From Impatiens glandulifera (lineage: Eukaryota > Streptophyta > Magnoliopsida > Ericales > Balsaminaceae), in contig NC_061863.1 in NCBI RefSeq assembly GCF_907164915.1, positions 29,297,258-29,361,257 on the forward strand: a stretch of DNA of 64,000 nucleotides, given 5' to 3'. The notes under the pieces were generated by a model that did no database searches, was not told the DNA's origin, and worked only from the letters and a program-made list of their open reading frames with translations. Of the stretch, positions 33,251 to 46,131 are shown piece after piece (position 1 is the first letter of the stretch; each line of letters begins with the position of its first letter). The position numbers and the translations under genes were made by a program.

Positions 33251-33899
33251 GTAGAAGGGGGTATGTAGACGAAATTTTCTGATTAGCTAAAGAAATTATG
33301 ATCAACGCGAGTTTCTCCTTTACATGCTGCAAAGCCTCCTTCATTTCCTTAAATTCGGCTGTTCAGACCATTTCAGGTACGGAGGGTTCTTCGGCAATTT
33401 GGTGGCGTATAAAACATTCGGTTTTTGATCTCTCTTTCTGGAGTCCGTGTCGGCTTATCGCAATCGTGGACTATTGCGAAGAGAAAGAGGTGAGAGTTTG
33501 CAGATGTACAAATTATAATTGTAATGCATATGCATATAAAATGTATCTTAGAGAGTGATCATCTCTTTTTGTGATTCACATAATTAATAAGTTTTTTATA
33601 GACATGACTATTTTGTTGATATTTTACAGATAGACTATAAAAGGAAAAAACTTCGAGATTATATATTAGTAGTTCTACTGTAGCCTATTTCTAAACTAGA
33701 AACTTCTTTCTCTTCGTTTTTCTTGGACCTCTCGTATTTTTCATGAATGATGGTAACGTAATTCTTTTTCTATTTTTGGATACCCATTTGAGAAGTATTG
33801 TTCCATTACTTGAGGTACCTCATATATATCTTATGATCGATCAACTTATCTATATCAATAGCATTTCCCATATAAGGGGCATAAAATCACAACCAAACT

Positions 33900-34580
33900 G
33901 TTTGTAGAGGTCGTGAGTGTAGTAGAACGTGACCAATTCTAAACCCATAAGCGTGATCATAGATATATTTTCCATCATGTATGCCATTTTCTTGATCGTC
34001 ACTTTCATCGAGGGGACTTGGCAAAGCTTTCCTCATTATTCGATACTAAAGAGAGGGGGGATAAGATGTCTCTGGGACATATTGGTGGCAAGAATCCAAA
34101 CTTGTCAAGTAACTAGATGTAGAGGACCAGAAGTGAGTCTCTTTTGTTCACGGAAGAGGTTAAGAATGAGTCGTTCAAACCCATCAATGTTTCGGCCAAG
34201 ATGATACCCAAGGGGTCTTTGTTTCCCATACGCATGTATTATCATCTTCTAGAGCAATGAAGAAATGGGCCAACATGATTTTCACTATTATCAAGTAGGA
34301 TCCCATGGTTAGAAGGACTTGTCCATTCATGATTTCCATTTTTATCCATTTCTGGAAGTCAATGACATTGTTTTTAAGGATTGTATCGGAAGTTGTTTTG
34401 GTATATCTGCATTCCTTTTGTAAGAGCTTCCTTAGAGACATTGATTCTATACCTGGTTTTAGGAACACATTGTTTTTGTTGTCTACCATTAGAATAGCTA
34501 TAAACTCTTCTATAGTAGGCACATGACCCTTTCTCCCATATAATAAACTCGTCATGTGTGGACCCAAATCCTTTGCATTT
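33900..34580 (-). pseudogene. ORF1-like region upstream of gag
   Basis: The minus-strand frame 34567-34184 (MTSLLYGRKGHVPTIEEFIA and so on) resembles the plant-mobile-domain-like ORF1 that some Tat/Ogre elements carry before gag; the HVPTIEEFIAIL segment is the typical signature. Downstream sequence toward 33900 continues the similarity with stops. Identification is by eye only. Confidence 0.45.
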
Positions 34581-35358
34581 GAATCATGAAGGTGAGGTTT
34601 ATTTTAATATTTGTAAACTTCATGATGGGGTTTAGTCCGTAAATCCCATGGTTCTACTCATTTTCGTGGAAGTTTTCAACCCATGGGGTTAGCTCAACAT
34701 TCGTCAGCATGAACATTGTCTATGATTAGAAATTCAAAACATTTACAAACATGCGTTTGTTTTGAAAAGAAGGAACATATTCAGAATGCTCACTTTGACT
34801 ATACATGCATACACATAATACATATATAGTTGTCACATAAGGGGTTATTGTGACGAGAGTTCTTAGTTGTGTGGGCACGACAAACAATTGGCTTGGTGAT
34901 AATAACCAAATTTTTTGTTCTAAGGGGAATCATAAGTGAGTTTCATTCACCAATAGTAGAGTGATAAAACTGTCACCATAAATTAGTGAATATCTACTCA
35001 ATTGGGAATTTCCCCCCACCTCCACAATCCCTATGTCCTATCAGACGACTCATCTCCTAAGGGTGGGGTCAATCCTGTGCATTCTAGTTTTTCCTCTCGC
35101 AACAATACTCAGTTTTAACAAGTTGTCATTCCTCATTGATAATCTTTTCACATAAGTGTAGAAGTACCGATCCCTGTCGAGTACTTCTTTGCAAGTAAAA
35201 TGAGGGTTATGTACCATTTACACATAAAAGCTTTTTAAATGGAATACAACATATGCGTCTTTTAAGGTGTTGTACCTTTTAAGACCAGCCTATTCAGTGG
35301 AAAACATGATACAAATATTTCAAAAGCTAAGTTTATATTTTTGAGTTAAATATTTAAT
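34581..35358 (-). other. gypsy 5' leader, no gene seen
   Basis: Between the PBS and ORF1 there is no open frame with family resemblance. Confidence 0.45.
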
Positions 35359-35375
35359 CCCCAGCAGAGTCGCCA
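35359..35375 (-). other. Primer-binding site of the gypsy element
   Basis: The minus strand reads TGGCGACTCTGCTGGGG, a PBS typical of Tat/Ogre-type elements, which are described as priming with tRNA-Arg. I could not align it to a tRNA here. Confidence 0.75.
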
Positions 35376-35376
35376 A

Positions 35377-38300
35377 AAAACAGTAACCCACAGAAAACCC
35401 CTTTGCGTAAGGTTCCCGTGAAAAGCTCGAGGTTTGATAAATTCAACCTCAGTTTGCATGAGGGGAATTTTCTTTTAAAGATGTCATTGATTCCTAACAG
35501 CTTTTTGAAATTAATTAAAATAATTAACTTTGAGGTTTAATTTTAAATAATTCGGGAATTACTGTAATCAAAGCACAATTTGATTTTTAGAAATCCTGTA
35601 ATTTAAATTTAAAATCTTATTTATTTTGAAATAAAGGCACAATTTATTTTTGAAAATCAATAAAATTTGGGATACGCATATAAACGTATTGACTAGAGTT
35701 TTCTTTCTGTTTGTAGTTTGGTGATACTCGATAAAAGGATTTCGCGCTTCATCCTCTGTAACCGTTTTAAAAAAGGTATCTATTTATAAAGTTTGCTTTT
35801 AAAAATCGATTGTATAAAGTTTAAGTGTTAACCGATTATTCTTCCGGTCATAGTCATGCTTCTATGTTTTAGCTTTATTTAAAATATTGAAACAACAATA
35901 TTTAAATAATTGTACTTGTTCCGGATGATAACTAGGGAGGAAATACCTAAATAATATCATTCATTTTTAAAAGCATTAGGGTTTAGAAATAAACACCAAA
36001 CATATAAAAATATCCTAAAAATATTTAAAATGCATTTTCTAATTTTTAGTATTTTTAGAAAATGATTTGGAGTCCCAATATTATAAAAATAATTTTGGAT
36101 TTTGAAAATTTGAACCAAATAGGCCTTAGGACTGGAGTCCTAAGCCTATAGTTCGTTTATATCGGTCAAGGTCAACAGCTCCTCGGTACGGGTTGAGGAG
36201 CCTCTCGATCGACGCTCATGATCTTTGATCTAAGTACTGATGTCCCTCGGTTGAGGTACTAATAACTCTTTATTCTTGACTAATCTTACCGGTCTAGGTG
36301 TATAAACCTATTGGTCTTGAGTTAGCCCGGGGCTAAGTTTCTCGGTTGAGATGTATAAACCTCTCAGTCCTAGACTAGCTCTAAGATAAGTCCCTCGGTC
36401 TCTTGGTCCTGGGCTAGCTCTTGGCTAGCTCTAGGCTAAGTCCTTCGGTCCTAGGTGTGGGAGCTCTTGGTCCTAAGCCTAGGATTCTCGGTCCCAAGGT
36501 CAGACCTCTTTGTCCTAAGGTTTGGGATTCTCGGTCCTAAGGTCAGACCCCTTAGTCCTAGGGTTTGGGATTCTCGGTCCCAAGGTCAGACTACTTGTTA
36601 CTAGTGTTAGGGGTTGTTAGTCCCAAGTAGAACCTCTCGGTCTTAGGGTTTCGAATTCTCTGTCCCAATGTTGGACCTCTCAGTCCTATGTGATAATCCT
36701 CGGTCGGATCTCTCGGTTCTAGCTGAAGAACATTGGTCGAACTTCTTGGTCCTAGATCAAGAACATTGATCCTAGGTCTCGGTCCTAAGTTCAAATTTAT
36801 CGGTCCTAGGTTTTGGACTAGACAAAGGATCCTCGGTCAGACCTCTTGATCCTAGGCTAACAAGCCTCAATCCTCAAGAACACAAGAGTGGATGTTTTTA
36901 AATTCATCTTTTAGCTTTGATTATTTGATTTAAGAGCTTGGGTAACTTCACAAATCTCCTAAAAACATGTTGATCGTCATATCAAGGTATATATATCGAC
37001 CTAGATGATGATCCAATTGCTTTCTTATACTACATATATTTGATTGGTACCAAAAAGAAAACACTACCTGTTCGCTTTGAGCAAATCAAGAACTAAAAAA
37101 TTTCAATTTATTTTGATTAAACATGATAGGGATGGATCAAACATGATCCAAACAGTTTACCATCATCATTACAATAATGTTGGGAAGCTTTTTATGTTTT
37201 GATTTAACAAAATTGACCCAAGAACAACAAACCTTTTTATTTTATTTTGAAAATTCAAATTTGGGTTTTTGTTATTTACGTCAATTGATCGGTTCTATCC
37301 TATCCATATAGGTTCTAAATGATCATAGGATCGATTTTCATCAATAAAACATATAAACAGTAAGCATACAAGCTTATGCAATTTGAAATATAAAAATTTT
37401 ATATTCAAACTGTAAATATGAGTTATAGGGTGATTGGAACCTTAAAATGATTGTAGAACACTCCTAAATCTTTAGAGAAGCTTTTGGGATGCTTAGACCC
37501 AAACTTTAAGGCTTCAAGTAGATTGTTGAAAAATCTAGAAACTTTGAGCTTCAATGGTGTATTTTTTGTAAATCGTGAGCTAATGGTGTATATTGGATTT
37601 TCTGGTTTGTGAACGACTTAGGAGTTTATTTATACTCGTCTCGAGTTGGAGAAGGCTTTAAGTGGCCCGAATCGGCCAAACTCCATTATTGGCTCTTGGC
37701 TGTTATTGGCTCAAGTCGTCGGAATAGGGATTAATGATCCCTATTTTGATAGGGAAAATGATCACCATCGTAGGGTGATATTTTAGGCTTTAAATAAGAA
37801 GTAATGGTGAACTAAAGACTGGGTTCTAAGTTGGAGAAATCCACCACGGTTCTTCATCCTTATCTACTCGGCGTCCCGATAAAGAAGAAGACCGGAGTCC
37901 AAAACGACATCATTTTGAGGTTGGGACGCGCTCCGTTAGCGTTTGGGCGGCCTGTTAGAGTTTTGGATAATGGGCGTTAGCCAATCTGCTGCCCCGCGCG
38001 CGCTTCTCCTCGGCTACAGCTAGCTACGCATAGCACTCTGGGGTGTTGGATGCAGTTCCAACGTTCATGCGATTGATGCGTTGCTACTATAACATTTTCT
38101 TATTTTTTCCGGCTACACTCGATTACAGATTTAATTTTATTTTAAAATCTTGAGGGTTTTTTTGAAATTGATTTTTCTTACACCCTTTTTGTTTTAATTT
38201 TGATCTTTTTAAATACATTAAATATTAAAATAAATATGGAAAATATTTTACCAATTTATTTTCACTTTTTTTAATACTTTTATGGTTAAATAAATAATTG

Positions 38301-38597
38301 TTTTTAGATTAAATGGATACAACAATTCATTCTAAATTATTTATTTTTTTCCCTTTTATTTTTTTTTTAATTATTTTTAGATAAAATGGAAATAACATAT
38401 ATCCCAATTAATTATTTTTCATTTTTGGTTTTAACCCTTAATTAATTTGATTAATTAATACAATAATTAGTCTTAATTAATTGTTTTAAATGTGTTTTGG
38501 ACATGGGGTTAATTATTTTGATTTTATTTATTTTTAAAATAAATTAAAATAATTATTTTAATATTATAAATTGGAGTGTAGATTTTTAGTGTTTACA
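35377..38597 (-). repeat. 5' LTR of the gypsy element, ~3.2 kb
   Basis: The minus-strand start is TGTAAACACTAAAAATCTAC at 38597. The end lies just before the PBS (the exact base is uncertain, near 35377-35382). U3 matches 47948-49565. Contains an internal short-repeat array at 36180-36860. Confidence 0.75.
36180..36860. repeat. Degenerate short tandem repeats in the gypsy LTR
   Basis: Many copies of CTCGGTCCTAGG-like blocks (also GATTCTCGGTCCCAAGGTC) in roughly 40-50 bp higher-order units near 36480-36600. Chance open frames such as 36591-36794 (minus) arise from the repeat. Confidence 0.75.
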
Positions 38598-41500
38598 GAA
38601 CCAACCTACATTGACGGTTTGGCTTCCCTTGTCGGTAGGTAAAATCTCTCACCACATGGAAGCCTTAGAAATAAATCCCCAAACTCATTGCTCATTTGAT
38701 GAAATCACGCCAAGAACTCGTTTTAAGCTTTCTATGTACATTTATTGTAGAGATAAATGCCCATGGGTACAAATTGGCTTAAAAAACAAGAAAAGGTTAT
38801 TTGTCCATGGTATTTGTTTTGTAGGTACACTTGACACTATGACCTTAATTATGAAGGGCCACATTATCCCTAAAAGATAATAATCCCATTCTTATAAGGG
38901 AGCACCATGAAGAAAGAAAAAACTTAAAACCGACGCAGATCGTGAAAAATAAAGCCCAAGAACATGTAAGGATGGCAAAAAAAAATTAGAAGACATGAAC
39001 GAAGAGCTCATAAGAAGAGTCACATTTATTCTCATGTTCTTTAACAATTAATGTATTAGATGTAATCTTTATTTATTTACATTTTTCCATTTGAAAACAT
39101 TGTAAAGAGTAGAAGAGAGGTGAATGATTGTGCAATAATTTATGATTACTAACCCCACATCTATATACACTTGTTTAAAAAAAAATGATGAATAAAAAAT
39201 GGACGTTAATCTCCTTTAGAAAAAAAACACTTATGTGCATGACGATAACAAGAGTTATTTGATAAATGATAAAATTGTTATTTCCTAAATTTTCCTGTTT
39301 ACCTTATACATCTTCAAAACATAGATCACCATGGCTAATGAGGCAAGGGATCTTAAAAACGACCTGCTCATAAATAGATAAATGGTTTAAGAGCAAAGTC
39401 GTGATTACAGAAATGAAAACATACACCAACATGCAATCATTGGTTTATTTTTTGTATTGAATTGCAAAATGTATTAGACAAAACAAGAGGGGGACAACTA
39501 GAATGATCTAAGACTACGTTTGTTTATAATGAAGACTAAGGGAACCCTAAGACCCAATCTCATCTATAACTACCTAGACCTAATATTTTGTAGGTGTTAC
39601 TACTCAAAATGTATCCCCTCTAATCACCTAATAGGTAGAACTTCCAAAATACATCATCTTATGGATGTACATAGGTAGGGTCTTTACATGAAAATAAATG
39701 GTTAAAAGATAGCTTTCTACGATCCTACGTGAATTCATAATGCAACATGTTTTGAACCTATTCTTTGAATATATTGATGATATGCTTGCATGAGTTATCA
39801 CTTATAACAGGTACATTACATGAATTTTTCTATTGTTACACATGATTTGTCAATAATATGTTTCCTTCCCAAATAAGATAATGTATAAAAAAAATGAAGC
39901 TTACATTTTGGGTTTATAAAAGTGATACATATTTGATCAAGTTTGGACACATATTTTTTAAAGAGAGAGGTCATTTTCTCCAAACTCTGTTCAAGAGGGG
40001 CATTTTATAGACACCTCATTTTTACATTGCAAAGTTAAAATACGTTTGCATTATTATATAATACCTTGCTATTAAATGGGAGAAAATATACAAAACGTCT
40101 ATTTTAATGTTTTCTAGTTAATGGATTTTGAGTATAATATTGTTATTAGATCAAATGTAGAAAACATATATTTTTATGCTTTTCTTGCATCAAAACACCA
40201 CTTTTAGAAAAATGTCGGAATTCGAGGAACCTGATACTTTCATACTAACTAGTTCGAAAAATTATATATTTTGAGTATAATATTGTTATTTTCAATTTTG
40301 TGCAAAATTGTCAAAAGTGTGTCAAACCGGCCGGGTCAACACCAAGTCAACGAAGGAGTTCATGCGCGTTCAAAGGCTTTTCAAATGGAAAGTTGACATC
40401 ATGCAGGACGTCGAGAACCCGCTTCATTTGAAAAATATCTAAAATGTTCGTTTTTTTTTTTCTAAACAAAGACTAACAAATATCTCCAACTTAAATAATC
40501 CACCTAGATGATCTTGGTATTTTGGTAAGATAGAAATGTCCTCTATAAGGTCCATTTGAATTCAAATTCGAAAAAAATCTACTAACCCTAAGAAATTGGT
40601 GGTGTTAGACGATGAAACTAGAATAGGATCAATCTGGACATGCTTACGGTTAGAAATTCATAACTTGAGTCATGGATCTTCAAAATTGAATTTCTACCTA
40701 TAGTTGGAAAGCTTAGACAAATCCCGTTCAAAAGATACCGATCCGAAGTCTCCATTCGACTATTAAGGTGGTCTACACAACTCGACAACACGATACAAGT
40801 ACCCCAACTTCAATCCTAGAGCGAACTTAAGCTTGGTGTGACTTTGAAAATTCATATATTTGGACTTACTTGACCATTTTGTGCAAGTGAGTTACCATTG
40901 AAAAGATCTTTTAGTTGGATTTTTATTGATAACAAGAAACACTGATGGCTCGTCCTAAAGCCAAGTTAGGTCGCCCGTACGCCAGACAATTCATTTCGTA
41001 ACCAATAATGTTCCATCATAAATTATATGGACCTACGGCATGTCTCAAACATTTTGGTCCAAAAGAAAAATAAATCCAACTTCAATACCTTTACAATGCT
41101 CCATGGCTCAACCTCAATAGTGATATGAGTCAAAAGTTATACCCATTTGATGTATCGGTTTGAACAAGACAAGAAAAGGTATAACTTTGAAAATGTGTAA
41201 CTTGACCTACACTTATCCTTTGGTTTGATTCAAAACTCAAGGTATAGCATGACTAGTGACTTACAAGAAGCAACTCATCCAAGACTTAGTTGAGCGAAAG
41301 AATTGGTCGGTTCAACTCATTTACCAAGTTACTAGTTTCCTAAATTCCAAAATTTCCCTTACTTAAGGGTATTTAAGAATTTCACCTCGTTCATTTGAGA
41401 CACATGTTAGCCATTTGGTTAAAATTTTAGTTAACCTAAAGAGAGATCACCCTTGAGAACTAAGAAATCAAATCATTAACACTTTGAAGGCGATTCTGGT

Positions 41501-43789
41501 GAGAGGTTATCTTTTTCGTCGAGTCTAATCCAATAGCTGTTCTTTCTACTTTTATGTTCATTCAGGTAGGCTTCTATATTCCCTAACACTATGTGTAACA
41601 TATATTAGTTGTCGATTCTATACATCGACGATTAAATGAAATTCCAGTTTAATTAATTCAATCATTCAATTTATGAACATTGTATGGTTTGATTTGTTTG
41701 TTAAATTGCTAGACTATGGTGAATTATAGCTGCTAGAGTCACGAGGTTATATAGAGTCTAATTAAGAAAAAGATATGTCAAAACTAGCCTGGATTCTTAT
41801 TCTCTAACCATCGTTGGAATCTTTAAAGCTTGGTCACCAGCGCAGAATTGTCGAACGCCGTTTAAAACTTGTTTTGAACTCTCTTAAGTCTCAGCTATAC
41901 CTATCATAAAGTTCTAAATGCATAAAATACAATGTTGAAGACTGATGTAAATATTCTTCGACGAAAGGAAGAATCGTAAATAGAAACCACCGATCAGATT
42001 CTCGATCTATAGGGGATTCTGATTTCGATCCTCTTTCTCTCCCTTCTTGTGAACTTAGACTACGATTGCCAATGCTCATAGCCTAAGTGAGTTTCAGAGA
42101 AGACGAACTCCATAGTTACCAGCAATGACAAGTCATGCTGACACTTCCAATGGCGAATCAGATTTCAGATATGAAAACAAAGTATCATTCTATCCTTCAC
42201 TGTCGAATTCTATTTGCATCTAGGCGAGTGCTAGACGATGAAGAACGACAGGAAGACTCTAAGAAGATTATTGAGAAAATAGTGTCCATTCCTTAGGAGA
42301 ATCTCTGCGCGATATCGAAACTTAACAAAGCGGAAGAATCCATTTGGAAAACGAAGAACGAGTGCCAAAAATTTTCTCATCTTTTCTCTTTTCTGAAATC
42401 CTAAACTTCCGAGGCATGTTAATTTTCGCCCTTGGATTTCTAAACCATTTAAATTTACCTTGAAACTTTAATTTCGAATTATTGAATTAATTCAAAATTA
42501 AATTGGACCTTAGACTTTCTATTAATGTGGAATTGGCATCTTAGACTCTTTTCCAATTTTGACCCCAATCTTCAAATTTTGAATTATTTTGAAAATTCCG
42601 AAATATTTCGACCCTTAGACTATTTGTTCACATCCAATTCAACCCCAGACTTTATATATGTCAAATTTTTGTTATAACATTCCAATTTCAATATTTTTAA
42701 AATTCCTTAGGGCTTGTTTGGTTCTATTTTCACACAAAACAACCATGTTTCATCAATTGAAACCTTTAAATCATTTTAGAAAAATCCAATAATTGGATGA
42801 TAAAAAATATCATCTTCTACAAGAATAATATTTTCCCATATTAGCAAACTGATGTTCACATGTGCCTGAGGAGTAGTTAGAGTTTCATTACATCACCTTT
42901 TATCTATTGCAATCCTAACGAGATTTTAAGGTAATATTTGAATTAAGAATATGGTTATTCCACTTAAACTCAAAACACGTTAATGTAAACTTAAATATGA
43001 ACATTGATTTAAATCTAATTGAACCATAGAGTCATCTTGAAACAATTAATATGGTTAATCCCTTAGATTGGACACAAGGTTAAAATATACACAAGCAAAT
43101 GAATTATGAACACATAATGCAATGTGCAACGTACCTTCACAAACAACTAACCAACTACATTCGAGTAGAGACTATCCTTCAGGATAGGCACATAACACAT
43201 ATTGATGCAATCTTTTCCTAATGCGTGACAAATCACCAGACCCTTAATATGTGAATACTCTGATTTTCTTTCATTTAGTTTCTTTGTAAAGTAAACTAAA
43301 GTGGAGAATCTTCAAGTCAATTAGCTTACGACACTACCATGCGCCAACCCCAAAAATCTATGATATAAAACTCCACTTTAGTTCTCATCTTAAAAGATAG
43401 GACAACATCCTACATTGATAGTTTTCTTATTTATTTATTGAGATTCAAGAGGAAGGTAAGTCAAAGGGTTCTATATCATAACTTATATAGGAAAATATTC
43501 ATACTAAAACAAGTGCACAGATTGGATATACCATTCAAGTCATTCGATGCGTCCCTTCTCTAGGCGAAGCACTCGAACGGATGTGTAAGGCATGTGACCA
43601 ACTAATTTGGATCACCCTGATTGTTCTTAAAGAAAGTATATTCAAATAGATAAATGAACCTAAACTTAAGGTATACATCATTTATCTCCATCCTTCCGAA
43701 AAACAAGCGCCAAAGAGCCAAAAAAGATAAGTCCATATAATTTTTTTCCTACCCATAATTTATGAGAGGAGAAATTAATCGGCGTACAA
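38598..43789. other. Unassigned DNA, no gene recognised
   Basis: No domain recognised on either strand. A frame at 38611-38880 (+) has no family resemblance. The motif TTTGAGTATAATATTGTTATT occurs twice (near 40129 and 40274). 42420-42660 alternates Phe/Lys-type AT-rich blocks as in retrotransposon LTRs, but no ends are found. Confidence 0.4.
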
Positions 43790-44110
43790 TATCACTTTAG
43801 AACTATAAAGTTTCTCATAGATGATAGTAATTTTATCATCCTACTTGGCCTTGAAGGAGCAGCTTCATACTATACATAGTCTCTCTTTCATCAATTCGGA
43901 AGGAATAAGGAGATATCTTTGAAAGGTACAATTGTTCATGATAACAGACCTATCCATACTAATATTTACATCCGATATCTCAACATGTGGATAAGAGCTT
44001 ATCTCATTAGGTTCCCACACATTTAGATAAGTTGCATCAAGGAAGCTAAAAATTTTCTCCTTCTAGTAAATAGTGGAGAGGATGATGAAGTAGTGAATGA
44101 TGATTTTTTT
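43790..44110 (+). pseudogene. Possible ORF1 / plant-mobile-domain-like fragment
   Basis: In one plus frame I read SLFHQFGRNKEISLKGTIVH and then IHTNIYIRYLNMWIRAYLIR. This faintly resembles the C-terminal part of mobile-domain-like ORF1 proteins, followed by an acidic end (SGEDDEVVNDD). Weak call. Confidence 0.25.
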
Positions 44111-45015
44111 TTAGATTAGGACAACACTCGTAGTTTTATATTACGCTTATTTCCATTATCTATTTAGTTTTACTACGTGTACGAACTCTTTGTTTACATG
44201 AGTAATGCCCATTTTGCTTGTATAAATTATGTTGTTTTTAATGTTAATTAGATTTAGAAATTAGGTGTTTAATATATCCTATGACATTATTTGTCTAGTT
44301 GACAACATAGATTGTCACCTTATTTGGCTAAGTAGCTTCGGTTTTTTTTTTATACATTTATGGTATCATATTGTATAATATATTTCTTGTATACATGCAT
44401 TGAATTATAAGAAATGGACACTCGTGATTATAGAGTTTTTGAAAACCATTAATGTTTATTCAAACTCTTCAATTTGTGGGATATAGGACATGAATCTACT
44501 AAGCCCAAAAATTATGTCTTCTTATAATGGACTCTATAAGAACTTCCTTGCATTCTTCGAGCTTCTGGTATCGATGGTATTGTTTCTTTGATTGATGGTC
44601 CTATCAACGTCTTTTTCATGGTGCAATGATATTCACACTCTTGTCATTGAATATCAACACATAGCTCCAATTGTCATATTGTTTAGAGCCATTCTTAGAT
44701 CCCGATCCAATAATATCATTTATCTCCCACCTTTAGAAGAATCTTTGACGTTATGGTAGTGGCTCACATTTTCTTATAATCATGACAACCATGCTTCTCA
44801 TTTTCTGGTTAGGAACGGGAGCACTAATATGTCCTTATGACATGATTATTTCAAACATCCTATAGCTTGAAAAACTAAAATTTATTGCAAATGTTGCAAA
44901 TGTTTCCCAATATCAATGTTGCAAATGTTTTGAGAACATTCTTAATCCTCTTCACAATTCAGGGAACTTGCTCGAAATGATTAACAGAACAGAGAAGGAG
45001 TTGGAAGAAGAATAA
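44111..45015. other. Region before the aORF C-terminal part, decayed
   Basis: Possibly the decayed front of the aORF or of another element. From about 44878 the frame that leads into 45016 is readable (LHNSGNLLEMINRTEKELEE) but stops at 45013-45015. Confidence 0.35.
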
Positions 45016-45942
45016 CAAAATAAATTCGATGGTGGATCAGAGGAGGATGAATCTGAGCATTCCATACAAGTTCATACCAACTTCAGTCAAATTCAGACCA
45101 TGGCAGCATATTCGCAAGATAATTCATATAATGAAGGATCTTCAGCTGACGGAACAAAGCTCATGAAGTCGATGTCAACCTTGTTAACAATGCTCAAGAA
45201 GAATATGGCAGTTATGCAATCCAATATGACGAAAATTATGAAAGCTCAAAAGGAAGACAAGAAGAATCTTGCTGATCTGTTTAAATCCCATAATGAATTG
45301 GAGCTAACATTGAAGAAAAACACGTACGAGGTTGAAGTCTCCAATACGAATTTTGGAAGGTTTGAAAAGAAACTCTTCAGTCGACAATCTGAAATAATGA
45401 GCCTTAAAAGACAGATTAATCTTGATCATCAAAGAGAGATTTTGGAAGAAATGGGCTTGGTTCAAAATCAGCTGGTCGAAATTCAAGGCAGTATGAGAAG
45501 AACAGATGCTGAAAGACTAGAGTATGCTGACTCTATCGCAAGGAAATTTCTAGCTGAAGAGAATGCGAAAGCTGATGCTGAGAAAGAGCAGAATTCCATC
45601 ACTCAGGGCAATTCTGTTAGAGACAGAAGAGGTGACGATGTAACAACCGGTAGAAGATCTAAGCGAATACCAACAAATGATGAAAACACAAGGCCAACTA
45701 AAAGAGGCGGAGGTCGAAGCAATGGTGACCGCGGAGGCCGAATCAGTGGTGATCGCGAAGGTCGCAAAGGTGGTGATCGCGGAGACCGAAGTACTGACAG
45801 CGATCGTGGTGGGCGAACTAGTGGAAGTGGTCATGGTGGACGCGATCTTCCTCCAATCCAGAACCTGCTCACTGGTGAAGGGATGAGCTGTGAAGGATTC
45901 ACCTATCCAATTGATCCTCGAGTGAAAAGGGAAGGCCAATAA
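45016..45942 (+). pseudogene. C-terminal part of a retrotransposon extra ORF (aORF)
   Basis: An uninterrupted frame from just after a TAA (45013-45015) to a TAA at 45940-45942; the first ATG in context is 45100 (280 residues). Residues ~20-170 are Lys/Glu/Leu-rich with heptad-like spacing (MTKIMKAQKEDKKNLADLFK; REILEEMGLVQNQLVEIQGS), a probable coiled coil. Residues ~190-255 form an Arg/Gly/Asp-rich tail of GDRGGR-type repeats, RNA-binding-like. It ends SCEGFTYPIDPRVKREGQ. The DAERLEYADSIARKFL segment matches the end of the copy B aORF. It lies 5' of a PPT and a 3' LTR, so it is the last gene of a copia element, in the env-like position. No membrane segment. Truncated at the N-terminus relative to copy B, hence pseudogene or partial. 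Confidence 0.65.
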
Positions 45943-46115
45943 TCTCTCCTCTTTAAACTATTTTTGTTAGTTTATGATTTTGGCTTTCTAAAACATGGTT
46001 TCTGAATATTGGCTGTTTTGAAAAGCTTCTATGTAAGATGGATGAACAAGTTGTACTTCTTATCTATATGATGAATGCTTAATTTGTTATCTATGCAAAT
46101 GTTTTAACATCATCA

Positions 46116-46131
46116 TCAAAAAGGGGAAAAT
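46116..46131 (+). other. Polypurine tract before the 3' LTR
   Basis: CAAAAAGGGGAAAAT directly before the TGTTGG start of the LTR; nearly the same tract as at 27800-27814. This shows that the LTR is the 3' LTR of the element carrying the aORF. Confidence 0.85.

Larger units (their letters stand above)
24740..38597 (-). mobile_element. Decayed Tat-lineage Ty3/gypsy element
   Basis: On the minus strand the order is 5' LTR (38597-35377), PBS, an ORF1-like region, gag, protease, RT-RNase H, an archaeal-type second RNase H, then integrase ending at 25276. The second RNase H between RNase H and integrase, the ORF upstream of gag and the PBS point to the Tat/Ogre lineage. A copia derivative interrupts the RT at 27726-29007. 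No 3' LTR is found to the left, so the left end is undefined; 24740-25275 is presumed 3' untranslated DNA with no gene. Confidence 0.82.

Noticed and set aside
38611..38880. 89-codon frame as a gene
   Set aside because: No recognised motif, no neighbours supporting it, no promoter or intron pattern.
45550..45939. Thr/Ser-rich minus-strand open frame
   Set aside because: Shadow of the Arg/Gly-rich tail of the plus-strand aORF.
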